Source: a candidate division WOR-3 bacterium
GTDB taxonomy: Bacteria; Hydrothermota; Tepidihabitantia; Tepidihabitantales; Tepidihabitantaceae
NCBI GenBank assembly: GCA_039801365.1
Contig: JBDRUN010000018.1
Coordinates: forward strand, 1-32,711
Length of the DNA stretch: 32,711 nucleotides
Direction: 5' to 3'
Under the pieces are notes generated by a model. It was given only the letters and a program-made list of their open reading frames with translations, was not told where the DNA came from and made no database searches. The translations under genes were made by a program, and so were the position numbers. This document shows, piece by piece, positions 24,591 through 32,711 of the stretch (the stretch's first letter is position 1; each line of letters begins with the position of its first letter).

Positions 24591-25239
24591 TAGCGGTTCG
24601 GCACTAGCAGTGGTTCTTTGACAAACTGGAGTTTGTGGCCTGCCGGCGTAAGCCTGTTTGCCTTGCCGCGTCGCACGGACGAACGGGGCGGGGATGGCCG
24701 ATGGCTCTCACCTAGGCGCATCACACAGGGTCTCTCTGCCATCTCAGCCTCTCGCCTTTAGCCGATAAAGCCCTTTCCCGCTCTGTTCGTCCGCATGATT
24801 TCTCTCGGGAAGGAGGGAACCGCTCTGGCTCGGAAGGGGAAACAAGGCAGCGGACCTGCCGCGGGTGATTGCCGGCGCTGCTCGTCAAGACAGGGAAGGA
24901 CAGTAGATGGGGAAGAAGTCCGGCGAACAGCACCCAAACGGTCACCAGAGCGACCGGTTCACTTCGAGGTAGCGTCCGCTTGAACATTGCCCAGGGGGCC
25001 GGCATCTAGCCTCCTTCTTGGGAACTGCCCACGCCCAAGTCCTCCTCTCTTTCGGCCCCCTTCACTTCGCTGCGCCGGCAGGCCTAGGATCGGGGCTGCT
25101 GTATTCCTGAAGGGCCGTTCCTTAAATGAAGAGAATGCCGCCTCTCTAGAAGAATTGGCACTCTGGGATGCTCGCAGGGTACGGCGGCTCATATGATTTT
25201 CTGGGGTTACTGATTGCATGTGTTGTTGAGGGAGTTGGG

Positions 25240-27174
25240 GTGAAAAGCTGTCAAGTCGTTTTGCTTGCAACTGCGTTGGTTCTGGCCGGGCTGTTCTGTC
25301 TTCGGCCGCCAGCTATGCCGCAGTGGGACACGACGCTGGCCGTACCGCTGTACCAGACCACGTTGCGTCTTGTTGACTTCCTGGATACGAGCCGGTTCAA
25401 GGTTGGACCGGACTCGACACTGAGTTTTGCAGCCAAATTCCAGATTGACACGGTAACGCCGGCCGGGGTCGTGGACCTGGTCAACACCCACGAGTGTAGC
25501 CGGATTCAACTGCCTGATTTTGTGTTGAGCGGATTCTGCGCAATCAGGACCAGGGTTGGACTCGAAGAGCTCATCGGCCGGTCGATACCGGACAGCGGAA
25601 CCAAGCAGCCGGTCCCAGCATTCGAGCGGACGTTCGAGCGCGCGTTCGAGTTCTCCGACATCGTCTGGGCTGAGATAGCCAGAGCAAGAGCGGGCATCAG
25701 GGTAACCAATCACACCGGGCTTGTGCTTGACTCGGTCGCCCTTGTCTTTCCCTTCGGCTGTCAGGTTGTCGGACCGCTTGCCGCGGGCGAGAGCCGGTTG
25801 GCCGAGTTCGACATTGGCGGGACATTTGTCCAGTCGCCGGTGCCGGCTCTTGCAGTCATTGGCTCAGCTGGAACTACCGGTGGTACTGTCCGTCTTTCGA
25901 AGACCGATTCGGTTGCGCTTGAGTTCAAGCTTGATTCAGTACAGGTGGTTGGAGCTCGCTGCCGTCTACCGGCGGCTCGTGGTCAGCGATGGTGCCGGGT
26001 CATGACCAGGAGCACCAAGCCGTTCAAGGCTGACAGTATGGTGCTTGCTGCCGGAACGTGCCAGATCGAGGTGGCTAATGATTTCGGTCTGCCGCTTGAG
26101 GCTGAGGTCCGGGTTCCCAAGCTCGGCCGGACAGTTCGCTGCCGGCTGGCTGGCCACGGTGTTAGCGCAGTTGACCTGGACCTGACCGGTGTCAAGGTTG
26201 ACAACCGGTCTCGAACAAACAGCCTGCTGGATTTTGAGGTGGTTGCTGTGCTTGATCAGACCGACGAGTACGTTGATCTGACCAAGGCCGATGGCCTTAC
26301 GGTGAACCATACGACCCGGTCGCTAGAGCCGGAGCGGGTTGCCGGCACTTTCACTGATGCAGTATATGTCGCGGCCAGGCTCGATACCCTTCCAAGGTTT
26401 CTGCCAAGTGGGATGCACGGCGTGCGGGTGCCGTCTGCTGACGTTGTGCTCGACCTCGATAACTGCATCGGTTTTCCGCTGGCTCTGAGTCTCGAACTGG
26501 CCGCGGTCCGGAACGGCGCGGTCGTGGCGCGTTCGGTGCAGTCGCTTACGGTACCGGCCGGAACCATCGGGTTCCCCACAGCTGGAACATGGGTGCTGCC
26601 CATCACCGATCTTGTCAATGCCGGCCCGGATGCAATAACGATGACCAGGACTGTGCGGATTTTCGGCCAAGGAAACTACGAGCGCTCGGCTTGGATTGCA
26701 GGTCGGGCTGCAATCAGCACGCCGATGCGCTTCGCCATGGTTCCGGACACGGTCCCGACTCCGGCCCGCAGGATTACGATTGCGCAGTCACCAGCCGAAG
26801 CGGCATCTCGATACTTCGTATCTGGCCGGGCAACACTCAGCTTCAAGAACCATTTCCCGACCGGGTTCGCTGGCTGGCTTCTGGTCAAGCCTGACTCGTC
26901 CGCACTGCCAGTATCAGGTGTACTAACCGATGATATCGTCTTCCCCTTCGCGGTACCGCGTGGCAGGATTGACCGGCTGAATAACTGCGTGGGCGAGAGC
27001 GATACTATCGTCCAGATTGAACTGGACAGTGTCCAGATAACGATGTTTCGCAAGAGTCCGCTGGCCGCCCAGTTATTCCTGGCCTTGCCCGCAACCGACA
27101 CGCTGAACTACCGAGCAACCGACCGGCTTCACGTGAATGCGCTCCTCGAGCTGGAAATGAGGGTGGCACCGTGA
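25240..27174 (+). CDS. Secreted protein of unknown function, beta-rich
   Basis: About 644 residues from GTG 25240, chosen because GAGGGAG stands 5 nt upstream and a signal peptide then starts at once (VKSCQVVLLATALVLAG). The longer frame from ATG 25168 would bury this signal inside the protein. The body is rich in short beta strands and repeated 'F-x-V-x-x-D-S' and 'V-x-L-x-x-T-D' pieces, suggesting several immunoglobulin-like or similar sandwich domains. I recognise no catalytic motif. It is coupled by a GTGA overlap to a DUF5723-like barrel protein, so a surface or periplasmic partner of that barrel is likely. Confidence 0.78.
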   Translation: MKSCQVVLLATALVLAGLFCLRPPAMPQWDTTLAVPLYQTTLRLVDFLDTSRFKVGPDSTLSFAAKFQIDTVTPAGVVDLVNTHECSRIQLPDFVLSGFCAIRTRVGLEELIGRSIPDSGTKQPVPAFERTFERAFEFSDIVWAEIARARAGIRVTNHTGLVLDSVALVFPFGCQVVGPLAAGESRLAEFDIGGTFVQSPVPALAVIGSAGTTGGTVRLSKTDSVALEFKLDSVQVVGARCRLPAARGQRWCRVMTRSTKPFKADSMVLAAGTCQIEVANDFGLPLEAEVRVPKLGRTVRCRLAGHGVSAVDLDLTGVKVDNRSRTNSLLDFEVVAVLDQTDEYVDLTKADGLTVNHTTRSLEPERVAGTFTDAVYVAARLDTLPRFLPSGMHGVRVPSADVVLDLDNCIGFPLALSLELAAVRNGAVVARSVQSLTVPAGTIGFPTAGTWVLPITDLVNAGPDAITMTRTVRIFGQGNYERSAWIAGRAAISTPMRFAMVPDTVPTPARRITIAQSPAEAASRYFVSGRATLSFKNHFPTGFAGWLLVKPDSSALPVSGVLTDDIVFPFAVPRGRIDRLNNCVGESDTIVQIELDSVQITMFRKSPLAAQLFLALPATDTLNYRATDRLHVNALLELEMRVAP

Positions 27175-28445
27175 GGTCGGTCATCAAGGTCCGTAGTCTT
27201 CCAGCTGCGACCGGCATCCTGCTAGCTGTCTTCAGCGGGAACATCCGACTGACTCAGGCATCATGTTTCAACCCGGCAGCCGTCAGCGGACTCAACGCAC
27301 TTCGCTTCAACCCGGCCCAGCTTGCCTTGCCAGCAAGACCAGTGTTCTCATATCGGATTCTTGACTTCGGATTCGGATTTGACAACAACTCGTTTACGCT
27401 GAGCCAGTACAACCGTTACTCTGGTGCCTATCTCGATGCGAGGGCAAAGCAGGACATACTTAGCTCGATTCCGCACACCGGGCTGTCACTACGTGGCTTT
27501 GCTGAGGCGGCCGGGATGGAGTTCGGCTGGGCCAACTTTGCTGCTTCGGTTCGCACCGCCGGTTCCGCCTCCTGCCTTGTTCCCGAGGAACTGTTTGAGC
27601 TTGCACTTCAGGGCAACGCTTTGGACCGGACCTACCACGCCAAGGACGCTATCGGGTTTGCGCAATGTTACATGCGGGCCGGTGCGTCGGTCGGCACCGC
27701 ACTCGGCCGGCACTTTGCACTCGGCGTTGGCGCATACTACTTGTACGGGCTTGCCTGTCTGGAACTGAAAGAGGCAGAAGCGTTGCTTCATACCACGCCC
27801 GAGGCAGTGTCGGCTTGTGGTCTTGTCGCATACCGGCAAGCATCAGGTGGAGCCGGTTCGGCGTTCGACGCCGGGGCTGCGTTCTGGATGAATGGTTGGT
27901 ATCTGTCGCTTTCAGGCCGGGACATCGGAGGCCGAATCATCTGGACCGACGGCATCGAGCAGGGAACGTACACGTTTGCCCTTGCGCCGGGCAACGCATA
28001 CGACATTAGGACAAAGGGGTTGTTCACCCAGAGTTTTGACCACGGACCAGGCCCTGGGTTTGTGGGTCAACTGCCGTTGAAACTCAACCTGAGTGCTGCC
28101 CGGGTGTTCAGCCGGTGGTTGGAGTGCGGTGCCGGCTTCCAATATCGGTTGCTCGGCCATACTGCGTTGGACAACGGCTGGCTTGGTTCAGCCGTCGTCG
28201 AACTGTCGCCGGTCGCGTGGCTGCCCTCGGCTTTGGAGTTTGCTTGCGGTCAACCAGACGGTCCGTGTCTGGCCGCGAGCTTTGCGCTGGCCCTTGGTCG
28301 GTTGACGATTGCGACTAGGTTTGAGTACGTCGGCGGACCAGTGATGGCAGCCCGAGGCGCGAGGTTTGCGGCCGGTCTCACCTACGCTGAGTTCCGTGCA
28401 AAAACGGACAGCACACCTTTCCGCATCGCCTACTCACGACACTAG
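27171..28445 (+). CDS. DUF5723-like outer-membrane beta-barrel protein
   Basis: A 424-residue protein beginning at GTG 27171 inside a GTGA overlap with the previous stop. After a signal peptide comes LRFNPAQLAL, then repeated short Gly/aromatic strands (ILDFGFGFDNNSFTLSQYNRYSGAYLDARAKQDIL). This order of NPA, DFGFGFDNNSFTL, an N-x-Y and 'AKQDIL' is what DUF5723 proteins of FCB-group bacteria show. A C-terminal barrel-like run (TRFEYVGGP...GLTYAEF) follows. It probably sits in the outer membrane. Its function is unknown; the identity of the family is by pattern only. Confidence 0.78.
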   Translation: MRSVIKVRSLPAATGILLAVFSGNIRLTQASCFNPAAVSGLNALRFNPAQLALPARPVFSYRILDFGFGFDNNSFTLSQYNRYSGAYLDARAKQDILSSIPHTGLSLRGFAEAAGMEFGWANFAASVRTAGSASCLVPEELFELALQGNALDRTYHAKDAIGFAQCYMRAGASVGTALGRHFALGVGAYYLYGLACLELKEAEALLHTTPEAVSACGLVAYRQASGGAGSAFDAGAAFWMNGWYLSLSGRDIGGRIIWTDGIEQGTYTFALAPGNAYDIRTKGLFTQSFDHGPGPGFVGQLPLKLNLSAARVFSRWLECGAGFQYRLLGHTALDNGWLGSAVVELSPVAWLPSALEFACGQPDGPCLAASFALALGRLTIATRFEYVGGPVMAARGARFAAGLTYAEFRAKTDSTPFRIAYSRH

Positions 28446-28446
28446 C

Positions 28447-28474
28447 TTGACTATGTTCGCCAGGCTGCTATCCT
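28447..28474 (+). promoter_or_regulatory. Promoter of tRNA-Ala(TGC)
   Basis: TTGACT (28447-28452), 16 bp, TATCCT (28469-28474). The start would be near 28481, about 83 nt before the tRNA, a usual distance for a processed 5' leader. Confidence 0.65.
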
Positions 28475-28563
28475 AGGACTCATCAGGCAAAGTAGGATCG
28501 AGAGCAGAGGAGCAGGTCTGGCCGTTCTCCTGCAGGAACCGCTCCCTGTTCTCCTGCCTCCAC

Positions 28564-28636
28564 GGGGCTGTAGCTCAGTTGGGAGAGCATCTGCTTTGCA
28601 AGCAGAGGGTCGCCCGTTCGAATCGGGTCAGCTCCA
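28564..28636 (+). tRNA. tRNA-Ala (anticodon TGC)
   Basis: A 73-nt cloverleaf. Acceptor GGGGCTG/CAGCTCC, D-stem GCTC/GAGC, anticodon stem TCTGC/GCAGA with loop TTTGCAA (anticodon TGC, reads GCA/GCG/GCU), T-arm GCCCG-TTCGAAT-CGGGT (one G-U). CCA is not encoded. A short T-rich run (CTCTTTTTC) right after it may end transcription. It is the second alanine tRNA of the window. Confidence 0.98.
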
Positions 28637-29440
28637 CTCTTTTTCTTGCGGACGTACTGCCCGGGGAAAGGCAGGAATCATCCGTCGTTTTCTCAGTGGC
28701 CTGATTCTGCACGACAGAGTGAATGAACGCAAAGTATCGCAGCCAATTTCCAGCGGCGAAGCTCTCTTCGTCAGGCACTGCGCGCCAACGTACCGCGGCA
28801 ACGCGAGAGAGTATTATCAATGGGGAAGAGGGCAGAGCTGACAACGGCGATGGCAACCCGGTGGCCAGAAACCTGCGGGCAGCGAACTGGCGAACCTGCT
28901 ATGACGCGTAACGAACAGGACGGAGATTCGACAGAAGAGAAGATACAGAAGATGTGCGTAAGACAATCCGGACGTATCGGGCGACTAGGCGATGATAGGG
29001 ATTCCGTTTAGGTTCACAGAGACAGGTCAGAGCGGCCAAGAGCATTAGATACTGGATGTTAGCTAGACGCGGCAGAAGCAGATGCGACATTCAGAATTGC
29101 CCCCCATAATGCCCCACTGGTTGCTCCATTGTTTGCGGGCTGTGCCGACCGGTGCGCGTCATTGCGGGCAGACCTTGCCGCAAACATCAGGGTTGCACTA
29201 CATGCAGCGTGGTTTGTTTCCCTACTGGCTAGCCGTGGGGCAGCCCCCTGGGTAGCCTGGGGGCTAGCCCGTGGGCTAGCCCCATGTATCGCCCTGGTCA
29301 CATACTTGTCAGCTGTGTATGTATCTAAGTGGTAGACCGTCTGCCAGGTTCAAGTGATGGCAGACCGTAGGGTTGGGCACCAGTCAGCAGGTTGGGCAGC
29401 TGGCTGGTTTTTTGCGATGCAGTCCTTGGGCCGTTTAGGC
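28637..29440. other. Gene-free interval
   Basis: About 800 bp from the tRNA to the next promoter. The short frames here (for example near 28723-28911 and 29059-29301) lack ribosome binding sites and recognisable domains. The only clear structure is the 12-bp array at its 3' half. Confidence 0.55.
29097..29408. repeat. Second degenerate 12-bp-period array
   Basis: Consecutive 12-mers keep phase over about 300 bp. The core at 29229-29300 is the clearest: CTAGCCGTGGGG, CAGCCCCCTGGG, TAGCCTGGGGGC, TAGCCCGTGGGC, TAGCCCCATGTA. Outer units are more degraded. The unit CTAGCCCGTGGG lines up with CTGGCCCGCCGC of the first array (3521-3844). The reading frame left open on the minus strand differs between the two arrays, which argues against coding. 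Confidence 0.65.
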
Positions 29441-29469
29441 TTGACAATGAACATCATCCGCGCTAGATT
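29441..29469 (+). promoter_or_regulatory. Promoter of the small unknown gene
   Basis: TTGACA (29441-29446), 17 bp, TAGATT (29464-29469). The leader of about 100 nt ends in AGGAGG before ATG 29576. Confidence 0.55.
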
Positions 29470-29575
29470 ATTCTTGTGGGTATGTTTCCGGCTAGTCTCA
29501 CGAGTTTGGCCGCGTTGCTGTGTCGTGGTTATACCCGACATGTGCTGAGCGAGGCGTATTGAGCAGGAGGATACA

Positions 29576-29944
29576 ATGCCGGTGAAGCCAAGTCCAGACC
29601 GTATCTACAACTATGACCTGAACTATGATACCGAGGTCATCAAGCAGCGGGTTGACAAACGCCGCGAACGGATGCTTGCCAAGCAGACCGAGGCGCAGGC
29701 TGCCCTGGCTGAACTTGAGGACCGCGCAAAGGTGGTGCTGGGCGCGCAGGGTGCGCCAACCTATGCTTACCCGGCTTATCTGAATTTCTGCCGGGAGCTG
29801 TGGAAGAAGTCCAGGAAGTTTCACGACCAAACTCTGGCCAAGGAGGCGATGGTACTTCAGGACAAGTGGACCGCCAGGGAGTTGAAAAAGTCAATTCTTG
29901 AGGTTCTGCGAAAGGAAGTGTTTGGGATAGCGGACCCGGTATAA
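29576..29944 (+). CDS. Small charged protein of unknown function
   Basis: A 122-residue protein with a good ribosome binding site (GCAGGAGGATACA-ATG) and a plausible promoter. It is strongly charged and helical (DTEVIKQRVDKRRERMLAKQ, AQAALAELEDRAKVVLGAQG), then a Tyr/Ala turn (PTYAYPAYLNFCRELWKK) and a second helix. There is no signal peptide, membrane segment or known motif. The arrangement of two helices separated by an aromatic turn looks like a small helical-bundle protein. It stands alone between two gene-free stretches. I cannot name it. Confidence 0.75.
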   Translation: MPVKPSPDRIYNYDLNYDTEVIKQRVDKRRERMLAKQTEAQAALAELEDRAKVVLGAQGAPTYAYPAYLNFCRELWKKSRKFHDQTLAKEAMVLQDKWTARELKKSILEVLRKEVFGIADPV

Positions 29945-30278
29945 GTGAGGCAGAAGAACCCTGAAGCCAGCACCTGTCGCGAGGAACCGGCCAGAACGCG
30001 GAGAATGCAATTGACCTGTGGGACAGGGTTGGCAGGTCAGGAGTCAATAGGCGGTAGCTAAGACCCAGGAAGCATTGCGGCAGCAGCGGAGGCATGTTCC
30101 GGGGAACAGTCTTCGCGTGCTGTCCTCGTACATGGACCGAGAGGAGCTGGTTTGACTGGCCGCGCTCGACCCAGGAGCCAAACGTCGGGCATTCCCCTGT
30201 GCAGTCATCTGTACATCACGCATGCTGGCTAATGGTCAGGTCTGACCTTCGGTGGGAAAAGTTACTGGACTGCGCCCG
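29945..30278. other. Convergent intergenic interval
   Basis: No supported gene. It holds a 7-bp inverted repeat (TGACCTG 30012-30018, CAGGTCA 30033-30039), a GGTCAG/CTGACC mini-palindrome near 30237-30250, and a GCCCG/CGGGC hairpin (30274-30290) across the stop of the minus-strand gene. None has a clear U-tract. Confidence 0.4.
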
Positions 30279-32291
30279 CTAATGTCGGGCAATGATAAGT
30301 TTGTGCAAGACCGGGCTGGGACCGGTACCAAGCCGACAGAAGTAGACGCCATCTGGGACCAGCCGGCCTGATTCGTCGTCAAGCGGCCAGGTCAGGCAGG
30401 CCTGATTGCGACTGAAATCAGACCTGAGCAGACGTACGGTGCGGCCCGCAATGTCGGTCACGTAGATCAGGGAACGACCTTGAATTGGAGCTTCAAGTTT
30501 GATGTTCACCCGGGCCGAAGCCGGGTTGGGGTTGAGCACAAGTCGGGGAAGGTAGAGGCCGGGACCGGATTCTGAGATGTCGGTTCTCGTTCGACCAAGG
30601 TACGTTATTGCGTCGAGTGCGGCCGAGCCTGTGTTTGTGAGTTTCAAGTATCTCGCGCTGTCAAGGTTGACCGATGCCAAATCAAAGCTGGCAACGCCTG
30701 ATGCATTACCAAGCACATACCACGGCCCTTTCCAATCCTCTGCCGCGGCAATTGAGTAGCTTCCGGTCGCATGAACCGTGATGTCATTACCTACCCGGTT
30801 CTGGGCTGGTTCGAACTGGTCGGTCCCGAATATAACGTTTGAGGTGCTTGGGCCAATGTTGTAGTACACGCCGTCGGGTTCGCCCAACGAATTGTACACC
30901 CAGTCTTTGTATATGTGAGTGTCATCAATCCGCTTGACTGCAAGCACGCGCTGGACGGAAAGCCAGGGCTCTGACACCGGCCTTGCAAGTGGCACGTCTA
31001 GCCAGAGCCCGGTGTCAGGTACCACAAGTCCGAAGAACGTCTTAGGCACATATCCATTCGCACATACGCGAACCGCGTATGTGCCGGGAGCGACCATCTT
31101 GTGGAAGTCACCGGCACCGACGTTTGTGTGCGCGGGCCAGCGCGGGGGAGAGGTGAGTTCGACCCGAGCGTACAAGGGTACACCTGTTACTGAGTCGTAC
31201 ACCCGGCCGTTGATGCCCCGGCCGGCTAGGTCAGCCATGTCAAGAAGTGCGCGGCGGTTCGCAAGGCAGATAGAGTCAATCTTCGGTCGGGTCGAAGGCT
31301 GCTGGGTCTCAATCGTCCAGGCAAGACCGCCGCACCCACCGAAGGTGAAGTCCTGACACGAGCCATGGACTTCATACCAGTCGTACCCGTTTATTGGTTG
31401 GAGTCGGGTGAGCGAGGAACCATAAGTCGAATCCGCGTACCGCCGCGATAACGTGATAATCCAGCCTGAGTCCGGTGGGTCTGCCGGGTGGTTGTCCCAC
31501 AGGTAGTTGACGTAAGAGGCGGTGGAGTGATACTCGTATTCCAGCGTGGGAACATGGCGAAAGCTATGGCTGAGCACGGCCCTGGTTTCAGGCTGGGAGA
31601 ATGGCTCTGAATAGTTCTCCCATTCGTACCCGTAGTCCCGGTTCAGGTCACGGCCGTTGTTGTTTGTCCGTCGGTTTGCAACGTGGCCGTCAACGTTGAG
31701 TATCGGCACAAGCCAGAACTCGCGCGTGTTGACAAGACGGGTGACAATGGAATCAGAACCGTAGTTCAGGCAGAGATATAGAAGGAACGCGAGGGCGACC
31801 TCGGTTGAGATCTTCTCGTCGCCATGGTGAGCGCCGATGAGCCGGACGCGAGGCCGGTTTGCATCCTGCCACGGGTTTTCAGTGACCTTCATTGCCGGAA
31901 TCGGCCGCGCGCCGACTGAGAAACCAAGGGTTTCGAGCCGCGCGATGCCAGGATAGGCGAGTGCCAGCGAGTGCATTATGCTGCATACCTGAGTGTAGGA
32001 GTAGTACTCGACGAGGTCCTGCGCCGCCTTCCTCGCATTGTCCTCAATCAGAACGGTTACCCGGTAACCAAGACTTCGCAGTCGGTTGATGGCGATGTCG
32101 TCGGCAACCGCAATGATGTAGTTGTCCTCGGCAGTGATGATGCCGATCTCGACCTGGCGATTCAGATGGTAGACTGCGTCGTGGTTCGGGACTTCGATTC
32201 GGACGGTACGTTCAACCGGAAGCCCGGCCGAACCGGTTTCGGCGAGCAGAAGGACGATGGCAAGAAGGTCAACCACTGCAGAAGAATACAT
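30279..32291 (-). CDS. Secreted M14 zinc carboxypeptidase with C-terminal sorting module
   Basis: 670 residues from ATG 32291, where a signal peptide begins (VVDLLAIVLLLAETGSAG). The much longer frame from 32564 is rejected because it would run across the divergent promoter and gene. Zinc ligands are H156-x-x-E159 (HGDE) and H255 (EYHSTASY), the substrate Arg/Asn site is RDLNRDY, and the catalytic Glu is E328 (WTIETQQP). After the catalytic domain comes a carboxypeptidase regulatory-like fold (NGRVYDSVTGVPLYARVEL), a beta domain and a T9SS/FlgD-like end (LNPNPASARVNIKL...GVYFCRLG). It should remove C-terminal residues from peptides outside the cell. No Shine-Dalgarno was found. Confidence 0.92.
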   Translation of the reverse strand: MYSSAVVDLLAIVLLLAETGSAGLPVERTVRIEVPNHDAVYHLNRQVEIGIITAEDNYIIAVADDIAINRLRSLGYRVTVLIEDNARKAAQDLVEYYSYTQVCSIMHSLALAYPGIARLETLGFSVGARPIPAMKVTENPWQDANRPRVRLIGAHHGDEKISTEVALAFLLYLCLNYGSDSIVTRLVNTREFWLVPILNVDGHVANRRTNNNGRDLNRDYGYEWENYSEPFSQPETRAVLSHSFRHVPTLEYEYHSTASYVNYLWDNHPADPPDSGWIITLSRRYADSTYGSSLTRLQPINGYDWYEVHGSCQDFTFGGCGGLAWTIETQQPSTRPKIDSICLANRRALLDMADLAGRGINGRVYDSVTGVPLYARVELTSPPRWPAHTNVGAGDFHKMVAPGTYAVRVCANGYVPKTFFGLVVPDTGLWLDVPLARPVSEPWLSVQRVLAVKRIDDTHIYKDWVYNSLGEPDGVYYNIGPSTSNVIFGTDQFEPAQNRVGNDITVHATGSYSIAAAEDWKGPWYVLGNASGVASFDLASVNLDSARYLKLTNTGSAALDAITYLGRTRTDISESGPGLYLPRLVLNPNPASARVNIKLEAPIQGRSLIYVTDIAGRTVRLLRSDFSRNQACLTWPLDDESGRLVPDGVYFCRLGTGPSPVLHKLIIARH

Positions 32292-32340
32292 CAAAGATAG
32301 CGAATCGGCAATATCGCGTCTCGCCGGCCGCAAACGCGGT

Positions 32341-32368
32341 TTGACAGCCCGGACGCTGGTTCTATAAT
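32341..32368 (+). promoter_or_regulatory. Sigma70-type promoter of the histone-deacetylase-family gene
   Basis: Perfect TTGACA (32341-32346), 16 bp, perfect TATAAT (32363-32368). A leader of about 32 nt carries AAAGGGAG before ATG 32407. The 12 bp ending in the -10 are identical to the promoter at 3913-3924, but here the gene is leadered. Confidence 0.8.
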
Positions 32369-32406
32369 AACCCCGCCTTGAACCTGAGTGTGCAAAGGGA
32401 GCTCTG

Positions 32407-32711
32407 ATGAAGTTTGTATATTCCGACCGGTATGAGGTGAATATTGGCGCGCATGTGTTTCGCACTGACAAGTACCGGCTGGTGCACGACCGGCTGCTGG
32501 CTGACGGTCTGGCAAAGCCTGAGGACTTTGTCGAGCCGCCCGACCCAGACCTCAACGACATCAAGCTGGTTCATACGCCGGAGTACGTTGACGACATGCT
32601 CAATCAGCGCTGGACCGCACGCACCGTCAGGTCTGAATTGCCGCTGACTTTAGAAATCATCCAGGGGTACTTCCTTCATGCAGCCGGTACTGTAATTGCC
32701 TGCCGACTGGC
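32407..32711 (+). CDS. Histone deacetylase / AcuC-like deacetylase family, 3'-truncated by window
   Basis: The first 101 residues are visible. The opening MKFVYSDRYEVNIGAHVFRTDKYRLVHDRLL, the LVHTPEYVDDML segment and the RTVRSELPLTLE stretch match the N-terminal part of the bacterial class-II-like histone deacetylase family, such as acetoin-utilisation and acetylpolyamine amidohydrolase relatives. The catalytic His/Asp residues lie beyond the window, so activity cannot be checked. AAAGGGAG lies upstream of ATG. It probably removes acyl groups from small molecules or proteins. It is divergent from the M14 peptidase. Confidence 0.85.
   Translation, partial: MKFVYSDRYEVNIGAHVFRTDKYRLVHDRLLADGLAKPEDFVEPPDPDLNDIKLVHTPEYVDDMLNQRWTARTVRSELPLTLEIIQGYFLHAAGTVIACRL

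Larger units (their letters stand above)
24275..25239. other. Gene-poor gap with inverted repeats
   Basis: Almost 1 kb without a gene I can support. Several short frames exist on both strands (near 24721-25005 and 24959-25270), but none has a ribosome binding site or recognisable domains. Structured elements are listed separately. It may hold a small RNA or a decayed gene. Confidence 0.5.

Noticed and set aside
24959..25270. Possible gene on the minus strand in the gene-poor gap
   Set aside because: Low-complexity Arg/Gly-rich product, no ribosome binding site, no family resemblance I can defend, and it overlaps the start of the secreted protein gene.
29059..29335. Frames on both strands across the second 12-bp array
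   Set aside because: They follow from the repeat period and have no start signals or domain features.
32292..32564. N-terminal extension of the M14 peptidase to ATG 32564
   Set aside because: It would cross the divergent promoter and histone-deacetylase-family gene; a signal peptide begins at ATG 32291.

Overview
The window looks like a piece of a bacterial chromosome from an uncultured, GC-rich, diderm lineage of the FCB/WOR-3 (Stahlbacteria-like) type. This placement is an inference. It rests on gingipain-type (C25) and M14 peptidases and a small secreted protein that share a T9SS/FlgD-like C-terminal module, on Omp85- and DUF5723-type outer-membrane proteins, and on the deep-branching look of the translation factors. 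No phage, insertion sequence or CRISPR array was seen.

Layout. 1-2411: 3' part of a secreted C25 cysteine peptidase. 2514-3374: 3-hydroxyacyl-CoA dehydrogenase behind an inverted-repeat operator/promoter. 3375-3929: gene-free, dominated by a degenerate 12-bp tandem array. 3930-8155: a tight run of a 4Fe-4S protein, an outer-membrane-barrel/SppA fusion protease, a BFD-like 2Fe-2S protein and a DAO-family FAD oxidoreductase, resembling a proline/sarcosine dehydrogenase-type electron-transfer module with a protease in the middle. 8195-10071: two translationally coupled secreted proteins, one with four exact-length 44-residue repeats. 10072-10451: a convergent gap with two hairpin + Shine-Dalgarno + mini-ORF units. 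10452-12601 (-): phosphomannomutase/phosphoglucomutase, then a TtcA-like tRNA thiolase that appears to start at CTG. 12687-13025 (-): Bor-like lipoprotein. 13121-15202 (-): EF-G. 15551-19064 (+): tRNA-Ala(GGC), TPR lipoprotein, HNH protein, Omp85-family protein (also apparently CTG-initiated). 19217-19999 (+): UppP. 19996-24240 (-): rimP-nusA-infB and a downstream DUF503 gene. 24275-25239: gene-poor gap with inverted repeats. 25240-28445 (+): two coupled envelope proteins. 28564-28636: tRNA-Ala(TGC). 28637-29575: gap with a second 12-bp array. 29576-29944: small unknown protein. 30279-32291 (-): M14 carboxypeptidase. 32407-end (+): histone-deacetylase-family protein, cut by the window edge.

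Expression signals. Six promoters can be read with a TTGACW -35 box, exactly 16 bp of spacer and a TATAAT-like -10. In several of them (3930, fusA, rimP; probably the phosphomutase and uppP by -10 position only) the -10 box lies 5-8 nt from the start codon and there is no Shine-Dalgarno sequence, which implies leaderless mRNAs. Neighbouring genes in operons are often coupled by 4-nt NTGA overlaps. These include ATGA and GTGA and, strikingly, two CTGA overlaps where CTG is the only start able to supply an essential N-terminus (the TtcA PP-loop; the Omp85 signal peptide). The most interesting observations are these CTG starts, the leaderless promoter architecture, the dispersed 12-bp-period arrays, the barrel-SppA fusion and the protease-interrupted redox cluster.
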